Shown here: one piece after another, positions 12,755 through 19,805 of the stretch | Position numbering within the stretch: the stretch's first letter is position 1 | How the letters are laid out: each line of letters begins with the position of its first letter | Assembly (NCBI GenBank): GCA_027943245.1 | Contig: JANDJZ010001748.1 | Span: 1 to 64,000, forward strand | Origin: Acanthamoeba sp. SK_2022b | Lineage: Eukaryota > Discosea > Longamoebia > Acanthamoebidae | Length of the DNA: 64,000 nt | Reading direction: 5' to 3' | Made by a program: the position numbers and the translations under genes | Notes under the pieces: model-generated | Seen by the model: the letters and a program-made list of their open reading frames with translations, nothing else | Databases searched by the model: none | Told to the model about the DNA's origin: nothing

Positions 12755-13887
12755 TGGGCGACGATTTCAGTAGCCGCTGGCAACAGCTGGATTGGGACGA
12801 CATTACGCTGCGCATCAACGGCAAAACCGCACGCGACGTGGAACGCGCGTTGAACGCCGACAAGCTGACGCGCGACGACTTTATGGCGCTGATCTCCCCC
12901 GCCGCCGCGCCGTATCTGGAACCGCTGGCGCAGCGCGCGCAGCAGCTGACCCGTCAGCGCTTCGGCAACGTCGTCAGCTTCTATGTGCCGCTGTACCTCT
13001 CTAACCTGTGTGCCAACGACTGCACCTATTGCGGCTTTTCGATGAGCAACCGCATCAAGCGCAAAACGCTCGATGCGGCGGAGATCGCACGCGAGTGCGA
13101 AGCCATCAAGGCGCTGGGGTTCGAACACCTGTTGCTGGTCACCGGCGAGCATCAGACCAAGGTCGGCATGGACTATTTCCGTCAGCACATTCCGGCGATC
13201 CGCCGCCACTTCAGCTCGCTGATGATGGAAGTGCAGCCGCTGGCGCAGGACGAGTACGCCGAACTGAAAACGCTGGGCCTGGACGGCGTGCTGGTCTATC
13301 AGGAAACCTACCATCCGGCCACCTATCTGCAGCACCATGTGCGCGGCCAGAAGCAGGATTTCCATTGGCGTCTGGCCACGCCGGATCGCCTGGGGCGCGC
13401 CGGGATCGACAAGATCGGCCTCGGCGCGTTGATCGGCCTGTCCAACAGTTGGCGCACCGACTGCTACCTGCTGGCGGAACATCTGTTCTACCTGCAGCAA
13501 ACTTACTGGCAGAGCCGCTACTCGATCTCGTTCCCGCGTCTGCGCCCCTGCGCCGGCGGCATTGAGCCGGCGTCGATCATGAGCGAGCCTCAGCTGGTGC
13601 AGCTGATCTGCGCCTTCCGGCTGTTCGCGCCGGACGTTGAGCTGTCGCTGTCTACGCGTGAGTCGCCGTACTTCCGCGATCATATGATCCCGGTGGCGAT
13701 CAACAGCGTCAGCGCCGGATCCAAGACGCAGCCCGGCGGCTATGCCGACGACGTACCGCCGGAATTGGAACAGTTCGAGCCGCACGACGGCCGCACGCCG
13801 CAGCAGGTCGCCGAGGCCATCAGCAATGCCGGGCTGCAGCCGGTGTGGAAAGACTGGGACGATTATCTGGGACGCAGCGCGCAATAA
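12754..13887 (+). CDS. thiH: 2-iminoacetate synthase (tyrosine lyase)
   Basis: ThiH is a radical-SAM enzyme that cleaves tyrosine to dehydroglycine and p-cresol, supplying the glycine-derived part of the thiazole. The 377 residues contain the cluster motif CxxxCxxC at C86, C90 and C93 (CANDCTYC). The ATG at 12754 overlaps the thiG stop; a GTG one codon earlier is also open. It is the last thi gene, and no terminator follows it within 400 bases. Confidence 0.96.
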   Translation: MGDDFSSRWQQLDWDDITLRINGKTARDVERALNADKLTRDDFMALISPAAAPYLEPLAQRAQQLTRQRFGNVVSFYVPLYLSNLCANDCTYCGFSMSNRIKRKTLDAAEIARECEAIKALGFEHLLLVTGEHQTKVGMDYFRQHIPAIRRHFSSLMMEVQPLAQDEYAELKTLGLDGVLVYQETYHPATYLQHHVRGQKQDFHWRLATPDRLGRAGIDKIGLGALIGLSNSWRTDCYLLAEHLFYLQQTYWQSRYSISFPRLRPCAGGIEPASIMSEPQLVQLICAFRLFAPDVELSLSTRESPYFRDHMIPVAINSVSAGSKTQPGGYADDVPPELEQFEPHDGRTPQQVAEAISNAGLQPVWKDWDDYLGRSAQ

Positions 13888-13986
13888 GCGGCAACGTTTA
13901 CCGCCGCGTGAAGAAAACGCTGGAACGGCCGCGCAATGCCGAACGGTGGCGCTGGCGCCGGCAGACCCGCCGGCTATAGTGACCTT

Positions 13987-14377
13987 GCCGACCGCCAAAC
14001 CCGGCGCCGGCCGGGGCCGTCTCCCTCTCGATGGCCCCGCCTTATCCCATCCCGGATCGCGCCGGAGATTCTCTTGCGCGACACCGGGCCCTCGTCCGCG
14101 GCAATGCGCATATGGCGTATCGCGGCCTGTAAGGGCGTACGGACAGGTTGTCTTGTCGGCTAAAGGACTGTGGCCTAGCGGTGCTCGGCACTCACTCAGC
14201 GGTGAGACTCATAGGACGCTGTTGCGGCAGAAAAGTGGGGAAAGAGGAAAAAAGAAGGTACAGCGACGAAGAGAGGTTCGAGTCGTCATCCCCGGTGCTG
14301 CCAATGGCCCTGGTGTTGGCCGCGGATCTTTTTGCCGCCTGCTCCCTGCTTACGGACAAGAGCAGGCGGTTTATTTT
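13987..14377 (+). ncRNA. Candidate small noncoding RNA between thiH and the response regulator
   Basis: The boundaries are inferred only: a possible promoter with -10 at 13975-13980 and a clear intrinsic terminator ending at 14377. Inside are repeated single-stranded-looking GGA motifs (TACGGACAGG near 14138, AAAGGACTG near 14162, ATAGGACGC near 14211, TTACGGACAAG in the terminator loop). Such motifs can bind CsrA-type regulators. E. coli encodes the small RNA SroH downstream of thiH, but I cannot establish homology by eye. It could instead be a long thi-operon 3' UTR. Confidence 0.3.
14335..14377 (+). terminator. Strong intrinsic terminator
   Basis: A perfect ten-base-pair stem (14335-14344 CCGCCTGCTC with 14360-14369 GAGCAGGCGG), a 15-base loop and TTTATTTT. 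It acts on the plus strand only. It ends either the thi operon or a small RNA. Confidence 0.85.
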
Positions 14378-14618
14378 GTGAGACTGGCACCCCCCCAGGA
14401 CGCGAATCACACAGTATGTGCGCTAATTAACCACATAAACGGTTAAATGTGAATGTCTTTTGAGTGTTTTTTTATTTAGTATCGAGTGTGTTCTGAGTTT
14501 GCCAAGGAAAATCAAACTGATATCGCCGCAAGCTCCGGGGCATCATCTATAATCCAGCACGGGTTCTTGCGCAGGTTTTTCAGCGCTTGCGGTCAACATC
14601 AAAAAAGCCAAGGTTGTC

Positions 14619-15398
14619 ATGAAGAAAACGCCCAATTACATCGATGCAATCAGCGCGTTGCTCACTCTGAAAGGAGTTGGCGACAGAAAGCATGCCTCCA
14701 CGATGGCCAACATACTGAACCTTCAGTACAACAGCGCCAAACAGAAACTGGATGGCAAAAGAGGTATCACCCTCGATGAAGTCAAAAAGGTTTTCCAGTA
14801 CTTCAACGAGCCCTTTGCCGGCCAAAGGACGCATAACGGCGTCTTTATCATGAACAGCATTCACAAGCGCTGCAACATAGAGGTCGACGAGTGCCCGGTC
14901 ACGCAAGCGGACAGCGACGAAACCTACGCCTACAAAAAAGACGATCTTTTCATCATCAGCACCAATCGGGAACATGCCGCCGATGCTCCGCTGTACAAAG
15001 TCAACAAGATAGACTTTCTGCCGGCCCCGCGTATCGCGATCCTGGATAATGACGGCGATATTCTCGAACTGTTGAAGAAGATCGCCAGCCGATACGGCAT
15101 CGAGACTGAGACCTTTCAGACGGCGGACGCCATGCTGGCCGCGCTGGAACAGCAGTCCTTTGAGGCGTTTATTCTGGACTGGCTGTTGGACTTCGGCGAG
15201 ACCTCCGAACGCGTCGTGAAAAAAATTAAAGACGTTCTCGATCCGCACGCCCGCATTATTATTCTGACCGGCCAGCTGAATCACTACGAGAAAAACATCG
15301 GCGATATGATCCTGCACTATGACGTGCACCTGGTGGAAAAACCGACCAAGCCGCTGATTATCTCCTCGCTGCTGCTGTCCAACCTATTCTTTAATTAG
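14619..15398 (+). CDS. Atypical response regulator: N-terminal HTH, C-terminal receiver
   Basis: A 259-residue protein with reversed domain order for a DNA-binding response regulator. Residues about 8-62 look like a helix-turn-helix domain of the BetR type (SALLTLKGVGDRKHASTMAN). Residues about 137-255 form a receiver: acidic pair D143/D145 (ILDNDGD), phosphoacceptor D187 (FILDW), conserved T217 (ILTG) and K241 (VEKPTKP). It converges on the histidine-kinase gene and overlaps its 3' end by 15 bases, so the pair is probably cognate although not co-transcribed. A possible -10 (TATAAT, 14548-14553) lies upstream. The target genes are unknown. Confidence 0.85.
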   Translation: MKKTPNYIDAISALLTLKGVGDRKHASTMANILNLQYNSAKQKLDGKRGITLDEVKKVFQYFNEPFAGQRTHNGVFIMNSIHKRCNIEVDECPVTQADSDETYAYKKDDLFIISTNREHAADAPLYKVNKIDFLPAPRIAILDNDGDILELLKKIASRYGIETETFQTADAMLAALEQQSFEAFILDWLLDFGETSERVVKKIKDVLDPHARIIILTGQLNHYEKNIGDMILHYDVHLVEKPTKPLIISSLLLSNLFFN

Positions 15399-16658
15399 TT
15401 TGACCGGGATACGGATCAAAAACGATGAGCCCACTCCTTCGACGGATTTGACCTTGATGGTGCCTTTCATCGTCGTGACGTAATTTTTGATAATGGTCAG
15501 CCCCAGCCCCAACCCCTGCCGCGTTTCCCTTTCCACCCCCTGATTGAATGCCTTATATAACCGATCCAGGTTATCGACGTTAAACCCGATGCCGGTATCT
15601 TTCACCCGTAAATACAGATTGCCGTGGCACAGCTTCACATTGAGGGTAACCACGCCCCGGTGGGTAAATTTGTCCGCGTTGCTGAGCAGGTTGGCCAATA
15701 TTCGGTAGAGCTTGTATTTATCAGAAGCAATCAGGCCGGCATAAGACGAACGGTGAATCACGAGGCGATTGCCGCGCCCGGCGCCGATGCCGGTTACGGC
15801 ATCGTCCACCACCTCATTCAACCGGAAGGTGGAAATATTGATTTTAACTTCTCCCATCTCAAGCCGAGAATAATCCATCACCTCGCGCGTTTGCTCGGCG
15901 ATCTTATTACCGTGATAGGAGATCAGGCGGGCTTCTTTTTTCAACTCTTCCTGCGCCAGCTCGTGCTCCATGATATCTGCGGCAATGACGATGGCCTGGG
16001 TCGAGCCGGCGATCTCGTGGTAGATGGAAGAGATAAAGATGTTCTTGTTCTTGATGATCTCTTTCAACGAGAAGGCATTTCTCAGTACGAGGAACATCAT
16101 CAGGAACACCAAAATCAGCGAAAAGATGGCGAACATCTCGGCTTTACTCGAGTTGTCCTGAATGATGCCTTTCACTTCGGTAAAGTTTTTAATCTGTATC
16201 CGATAAATAATTTCCTGGATATCGACCAGCGTACCCTCGATATCATCCATATAAGAGAGAATGTCCGCCTTGTTTTTCTGCCCCACCAGCAAGCCGGCGG
16301 AGAGATCGTCCAACGTGCGGTACTGCTGCTTCAGCAGCGCAACATTCTTGATGAACTCGTCGTCGTAATAAAAAGAGTCGCTGAAGGTCGAACGGCTCTC
16401 CAGGATCTGAATCTTCGAGTAGAAGATTTTCTTTTTGATCTGGAAGGCGTCGTAGTCGTTGTTTTCACTGAGCAGCAGCGCGGTTTTGGTCCTTTCAAAC
16501 GCCAGAAAAAGGATCTCGGCCACCGAGTAGTTGTCCAGATTGGGCTCGATTTGCTTGTAGCGCTCTTTTACGCCGCCGAAGTTAATGGCAATCAACAAAA
16601 TCAATAAGGAGAAGATGGCAACCAACGCGATAAGAGTACCGATCAGTTTTTTGCTCAT
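15384..16658 (-). CDS. Membrane sensor histidine kinase
   Basis: A 424-residue inner-membrane kinase. TM1 is about residues 5-26 and TM2 about 174-194; between them is a roughly 145-residue, probably helical periplasmic sensor region with no domain I recognise. The kinase core follows: H-box with H214 (SSIYHEIAG), N-box LANLLSNADKF (321-331), G1 DTGIG (354-358) and G2 GLGLGL (382-387). The H-box keeps His-Glu but lacks the usual RTPL that follows. It begins one base after the secreted-protein gene stops, so they form one operon; the likely partner is the convergent receiver protein. Confidence 0.88.
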   Translation of the reverse strand: MSKKLIGTLIALVAIFSLLILLIAINFGGVKERYKQIEPNLDNYSVAEILFLAFERTKTALLLSENNDYDAFQIKKKIFYSKIQILESRSTFSDSFYYDDEFIKNVALLKQQYRTLDDLSAGLLVGQKNKADILSYMDDIEGTLVDIQEIIYRIQIKNFTEVKGIIQDNSSKAEMFAIFSLILVFLMMFLVLRNAFSLKEIIKNKNIFISSIYHEIAGSTQAIVIAADIMEHELAQEELKKEARLISYHGNKIAEQTREVMDYSRLEMGEVKINISTFRLNEVVDDAVTGIGAGRGNRLVIHRSSYAGLIASDKYKLYRILANLLSNADKFTHRGVVTLNVKLCHGNLYLRVKDTGIGFNVDNLDRLYKAFNQGVERETRQGLGLGLTIIKNYVTTMKGTIKVKSVEGVGSSFLIRIPVKLIKE

Positions 16659-16659
16659 C

Positions 16660-17124
16660 TTATTTCAGCTCCAGCCGTTTAACTTGCCAGACGGTTTTCG
16701 CATTCACATCCAGGTTATTCAGCTCGGCGTAGCCATCGCGCGGATAAATAATGGCGAACGGCCCCAGCTCCCCAACGTCGATCGGCTTGCCACCGCGCTG
16801 ATAGGCGACGATCACGCGGTATTTAATCATCTCGTCAATCGGCATCGAGTAGGAGTAATCGTCCCAGGCGAAAGCGCGCACCGACTGACCTTTCAGGTGA
16901 TAGGCTTTCACCAGCTCGGCAAACTCAACGCCGGTGAACGTATCTTCCGGGGTGAAATTGGTCGAGGTTTTAATCGTGTGCGCCGGCATCGCCTCCAGCA
17001 TCTGCCGGGTTATCTTGATCTTCTCGCCATCGAGCGGCTTCAGGTAAAAATAGTCAACGGCAGCATACAGCGGTGCGCTGAACAGCGAAAGCAGCAGTAA
17101 CGTCATCAATCCTTTGATTGTCAT
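16660..17124 (-). CDS. Small secreted protein with a molybdopterin-binding (SUOX-like) fold
   Basis: A 154-residue protein with a clear signal peptide (residues 1 to about 22, cut near LYAA). Its mature part resembles the oxidoreductase molybdopterin-binding domain: FTGVEFAELVKAY, a GPFAIIYPRD segment and a C-terminal WQVKRLELK. It contains no cysteine, so it lacks the Mo-ligating Cys of true sulfite-oxidase-type enzymes and is too small to be one. The start overlaps the GNAT stop (TAATG), and the kinase gene follows one base later. I infer a periplasmic ligand-binding or accessory partner of that kinase; a direct catalytic role is unlikely. Confidence 0.75.
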   Translation of the reverse strand: MTIKGLMTLLLLSLFSAPLYAAVDYFYLKPLDGEKIKITRQMLEAMPAHTIKTSTNFTPEDTFTGVEFAELVKAYHLKGQSVRAFAWDDYSYSMPIDEMIKYRVIVAYQRGGKPIDVGELGPFAIIYPRDGYAELNNLDVNAKTVWQVKRLELK

Positions 17125-17570
17125 TATTCACCCTCTTTCCGTTTCACCAGTTCGGCCTGGCCGAACTCATCCTGCCCGACCACGGCCCAGCCGTGATGTT
17201 GATAAAAGCCTTCGGCTTTGGAGCCGGGATCGGTGGTTAAGTGGATCGCTTCGGCGCCGTGCTCAAACATCCAGTGAGTGACCCGGGCCAGCAAGGCGGA
17301 GCCGATCCCCTTCGACTGGTATTCCGGCTTCACGAACAGACCGCCGATCAGCGGTTCAGGGATGAATAGCCCGAAGCCAACGCCGGCATAGTCGTCGCCA
17401 TGCTTGCAGATCCAGCCGCCGCCCTGGTTGATGTCCTCCAGCGCCTGTTTACGCTGCAGGTACTGGATCTGATGCGGGTGCAGCAGGTTTTCTTCAACGG
17501 AAAAGCGGATCTCATACAGGTAAGGCAGGTGTTGCGCCGTCAATTTTTCGAAGGTAATGAGGCTGTCCAT
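17124..17570 (-). CDS. GNAT family N-acetyltransferase
   Basis: A 148-residue acetyltransferase of unknown substrate. The ATG at 17570 (MDSLITFEKLTAQHL) is the sensible start; the frame is open 62 codons further but runs through a terminator hairpin and promoter. The acetyl-CoA loop QSKGIGSALL (about 85-94) and the C-terminal GFYQHHGWAVVG segment are typical. It is the first gene of a packed operon with the secreted SUOX-fold protein and the histidine kinase. An extended -10 (TGCTACTAT, minus strand, 17627-17635) may be its promoter. Confidence 0.85.
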   Translation of the reverse strand: MDSLITFEKLTAQHLPYLYEIRFSVEENLLHPHQIQYLQRKQALEDINQGGGWICKHGDDYAGVGFGLFIPEPLIGGLFVKPEYQSKGIGSALLARVTHWMFEHGAEAIHLTTDPGSKAEGFYQHHGWAVVGQDEFGQAELVKRKEGE

Positions 17571-17626
17571 GTTCGCACTGTCCTTGGTTGTCTGGTAAAA
17601 AGCGCCGGTCAATTTCTGCTGTAACC

Positions 17627-17635
17627 ATAGTAGCA
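17627..17635 (-). promoter_or_regulatory. Extended -10 promoter of the GNAT-SUOX-kinase operon
   Basis: The minus strand reads TGCTACTAT, an extended -10 motif, downstream of the terminator at 17663-17690. No good -35 is seen. Confidence 0.4.
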
Positions 17636-17662
17636 AAGTTTGCTCGGCCCCGGCATGAGGCG

Positions 17663-17690
17663 AAAAAAAACCGCCCCCGAGGGAGCGGTT
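17663..17690 (-). terminator. Intrinsic terminator upstream of the GNAT operon
   Basis: A stem of AACCGC-type arms (17669-17678 with 17681-17690, one mismatch) is followed on the minus strand by eight T residues. It lies about 8 bases downstream of the predicted start site of the 17705-17733 promoter. Confidence 0.85.
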
Positions 17691-17704
17691 ATCAAGTGCA
17701 GCGC

Positions 17705-17733
17705 ATTCTAGGTAGAGCGGGCGACCTATGCAA
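17705..17733 (-). promoter_or_regulatory. Stable-RNA-type promoter without a gene
   Basis: On the minus strand TTGCAT (17728-17733), 17 bases, TAGAAT (17705-17710) and a GCGC discriminator are typical of stringently controlled tRNA and rRNA promoters. An A/T-rich stretch lies upstream. It closely resembles the promoter I recall for the E. coli thrU-tyrU-glyT-thrT-tufB operon, including an ACTTGAT leader, and it lies in the matching place upstream of coaA. Here a terminator replaces the tRNAs. Confidence 0.7.
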
Positions 17734-18086
17734 CAAAAAAATTGCTTTACGCGCACTTTCGCTCATAAATCAGTCAATTTTGCATGCTGTCATGCAATTC
17801 GCAGCCTGCGGCGTGCAAACATTCATCACTCGCGGCAATCATTCTCTACAATTTTATCCACTTTTTGCAAGCCTTGAGCGCCGCTTTCTCCGTGTCGGGC
17901 TTCTCAAAACACTTAACCCGCGCAGGTAAACTGTGAGCGGGATCGATGCACCAAAAAGGGGATACCTGCCCCGAACTGCGGCGTGGGCTACACTGATCCC
18001 TCGCCCTTTTGCCGTCGCCATGCCTTTCGCCGCTGTGGCTCATTTATTGCTTCTCTTCATTACCCCCATCCCAGGAGGAATGACCG

Positions 18087-18635
18087 ATGAAAATAGTGCC
18101 TATCAACGCCGCTACGCTACCGATTTACCGCGATGAATTGGCCCGCCTGTTGACCGATGCCGTCACGCACGGCGCTTCTGTCGGTTACGACACCTTAATC
18201 CCTCACGAAGACGCCGAAAGCTACTTCCACAGTCTGCGGCCGGCCTTGGCCAAAGGTGAACTGCTGCTGTGGATTGCCCGTGACGAGCGCGGCGTCGTTG
18301 GCACCGTGCAACTCGAGCTCTGCCAGAAGCCGAACGGCCGTAATCGTGCGGAGGTAGTGAAGCTGTTGGTGCATAGCCGCGCTCGCCGAAACGGCGTAGG
18401 TCAGGCGCTGATGAAGTCACTGGAGCACGCGGCACTGCAACAGCAGCGCGGGCTATTGTACCTGGATACGCAGGCCGGTTCGGCAGCAGAAGCGCTTTAT
18501 CGCAGCCTGGGTTATCGCTGTTTGGGCGAGCTACCGGATTATGCGGCAGGGCCCGATGGGCATTACCATCCAACCGTTATTTATTACAAACGCCTGTTCG
18601 CCGTGAACCAACCTTCGCGCGCCATCGCCAGCTAG
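18087..18635 (+). CDS. GNAT family N-acetyltransferase
   Basis: A 182-residue cytosolic acetyltransferase of unknown substrate, unrelated in detail to the GNAT at 17124-17570. The acetyl-CoA-binding loop is RRNGVGQALM (about 100-109), preceded by the beta-strand AEVVKLLVHSRAR. The C-terminal half has the usual LDTQAGSAAEALYRSLGY. A strong AGGAGGA site lies about 8 bases before the ATG. An imperfect hairpin terminator follows, so it is probably a single-gene unit. Confidence 0.87.
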   Translation: MKIVPINAATLPIYRDELARLLTDAVTHGASVGYDTLIPHEDAESYFHSLRPALAKGELLLWIARDERGVVGTVQLELCQKPNGRNRAEVVKLLVHSRARRNGVGQALMKSLEHAALQQQRGLLYLDTQAGSAAEALYRSLGYRCLGELPDYAAGPDGHYHPTVIYYKRLFAVNQPSRAIAS

Positions 18636-18640
18636 CCTTC

Positions 18641-18671
18641 AGGCGGTATCCGGCCCCGATGATACCGCCTT
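18641..18671 (+). terminator. Hairpin after the 18087-18635 GNAT gene
   Basis: A ten-base-pair perfect stem, 18641-18650 with 18661-18670, and only a short T run. It is a weak terminator. Confidence 0.5.
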
Positions 18672-18751
18672 GCAACCCCGCTTTATCAACTGCGCGCCGC
18701 TTCGCACAATTGACATAAACTGCTGCCTATCGACAACTTTTGCGAAAAAAG

Positions 18752-18780
18752 TCTACGCCAAAAACGAAGCTGTCTATAAT
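18752..18780 (+). promoter_or_regulatory. Likely coaA promoter
   Basis: TCTACG (18752-18757), 17 bases, and a consensus TATAAT (18775-18780), about 75 bases ahead of the coaA start. A TTGACA at 18710-18715 has no -10 at the right distance. Confidence 0.55.
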
Positions 18781-18854
18781 ATGCAGCTTGTTTATTCTCT
18801 GGAGCTGGCGTCCGGCGCCTTTCCCAACCTGCGTTAACAGGCAGAATTTGGCTT

Positions 18855-19805
18855 ATGATAAAAAGAGATCAATCTTTAGCAACGCCCTACCTACAGTTCG
18901 ATCGTACCCAATGGGCTGCGTTGAGAGATTCGGTGCCGCTGACGTTGTCGGAAGAAGAGATCGTTAAACTGAAAGGGATTAACGAAGATCTCTCGTTGGA
19001 AGAAGTTGCGCAGATTTATCTGCCGCTGTCACGACTGTTGAACTTCTATATCAGCTCCAACCTGCGGCGGCAGGCGGTACTGGAGCAATTCCTCGGCACC
19101 GACGGGCAAAAAATTCCCTATGTCATCGGCATCGCCGGCAGCGTAGCCGTCGGTAAGAGCACAACAGCGCGCTTGTTGCAGGCACTGCTGAGCCGCTGGC
19201 CGGAACACCGCAGCGTTGAGCTGATCACGACCGACGGTTTCTTGCATCCAAATAAGGTGCTGAACGAACGCGGCCTGATGAAGAAAAAAGGCTTCCCGCA
19301 GTCTTACGATATGCATAGCCTGGTGAAATTCGTGTCGGAAGTGAAATCCGGCGCCAAACGCGTCACCGCCCCGGTTTATTCCCATTTGATCTATGACGTT
19401 GTGCCCGAGGGCAATAAAGTCATCGAGCAGCCGGATATTCTGATCCTGGAAGGGCTTAACGTATTGCAAAGCGGTATGGATTACCCTCACGATCCGCATC
19501 GCGTATTCGTTTCCGATTTTGTCGACTTCTCTATATATGTTGATGCCCCGGAGACGCTATTGCAAAGCTGGTATATCAATCGCTTCCTGAAATTCCGTCA
19601 GGGCGCATTTTCCAATCCCGATTCTTATTTCCATCACTATTCAAAATTGCCGGAACCGGAAGCGATTAATATCGCCACGCAATTGTGGAATGAAATTAAC
19701 GGATTGAATTTGCAGCAGAATATACTGCCTACGCGCGAGAGAGCCAGCCTGATCATGACCAAAAGCGCTAACCACGCCGTTGAAAGCGTGCGTTTAAGAA
19801 AGTAA
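18855..19805 (+). CDS. coaA: Pantothenate kinase (type I)
   Basis: CoaA phosphorylates pantothenate, the first and CoA-feedback-regulated step of coenzyme A synthesis. The 316 residues are the E. coli length. The start is [20 protein letters not shown]; the P-loop GSVAVGKST is at about 95-103; [12 protein letters not shown] and the LEGLNVLQ region follow. In E. coli its 3' end faces birA. Here the stop codon runs straight into rRNA-spacer-like sequence instead. Confidence 0.97.
   Translation: MIKRDQSLATPYLQFDRTQWAALRDSVPLTLSEEEIVKLKGINEDLSLEEVAQIYLPLSRLLNFYISSNLRRQAVLEQFLGTDGQKIPYVIGIAGSVAVGKSTTARLLQALLSRWPEHRSVELITTDGFLHPNKVLNERGLMKKKGFPQSYDMHSLVKFVSEVKSGAKRVTAPVYSHLIYDVVPEGNKVIEQPDILILEGLNVLQSGMDYPHDPHRVFVSDFVDFSIYVDAPETLLQSWYINRFLKFRQGAFSNPDSYFHHYSKLPEPEAINIATQLWNEINGLNLQQNILPTRERASLIMTKSANHAVESVRLRK

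Larger units (their letters stand above)
13888..14618. other. 731-bp gene-free gap; possible noncoding RNA
   Basis: No convincing coding frame is present on either strand. The left part is GC-rich with several inverted repeats, for example GGGGCC near 14013 pairing with GGCCCC near 14033. A candidate promoter (CTGGCG, 17 bases, TATAGT at 13975-13980) and a strong terminator (14335-14377) frame about 390 bases. The stretch 14400-14618 is AT-rich and carries a TATAAT at 14548-14553, upstream of the response-regulator gene. Confidence 0.5.
17571..18086. other. 516-bp intergenic region with orphan stable-RNA promoter
   Basis: It holds, from right to left on the minus strand, a 7-bp inverted repeat at 17780-17797, a strong promoter with an rRNA/tRNA-type discriminator at 17705-17733, and an intrinsic terminator at 17663-17690, with no gene between promoter and terminator. 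On the plus strand the last 20 bases carry an AGGAGGA ribosome site for the next gene. A minus-strand frame at 17846-18043 has no support as a gene. Confidence 0.7.

Noticed and set aside
12358..13998. 546-codon minus-strand frame opposite thiG and thiH
   Set aside because: Antisense shadow of two conserved overlapping genes.
14275..14284. GGTTCGAGTC, resembling a tRNA T-loop
   Set aside because: No acceptor, D or anticodon arms can be built around it, and the flanking bases do not form the T stem.
17571..17756. N-terminal extension of the GNAT at 17124-17570
   Set aside because: The extra 62 codons run through a terminator hairpin and the extended -10 motif; the ATG at 17570 gives the normal family start.
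17846..18043. 65-codon minus-strand frame ending KAALKACKKWIKL
   Set aside because: No ribosome site or relative known to me, and it overlaps the promoter region of the plus-strand GNAT gene.
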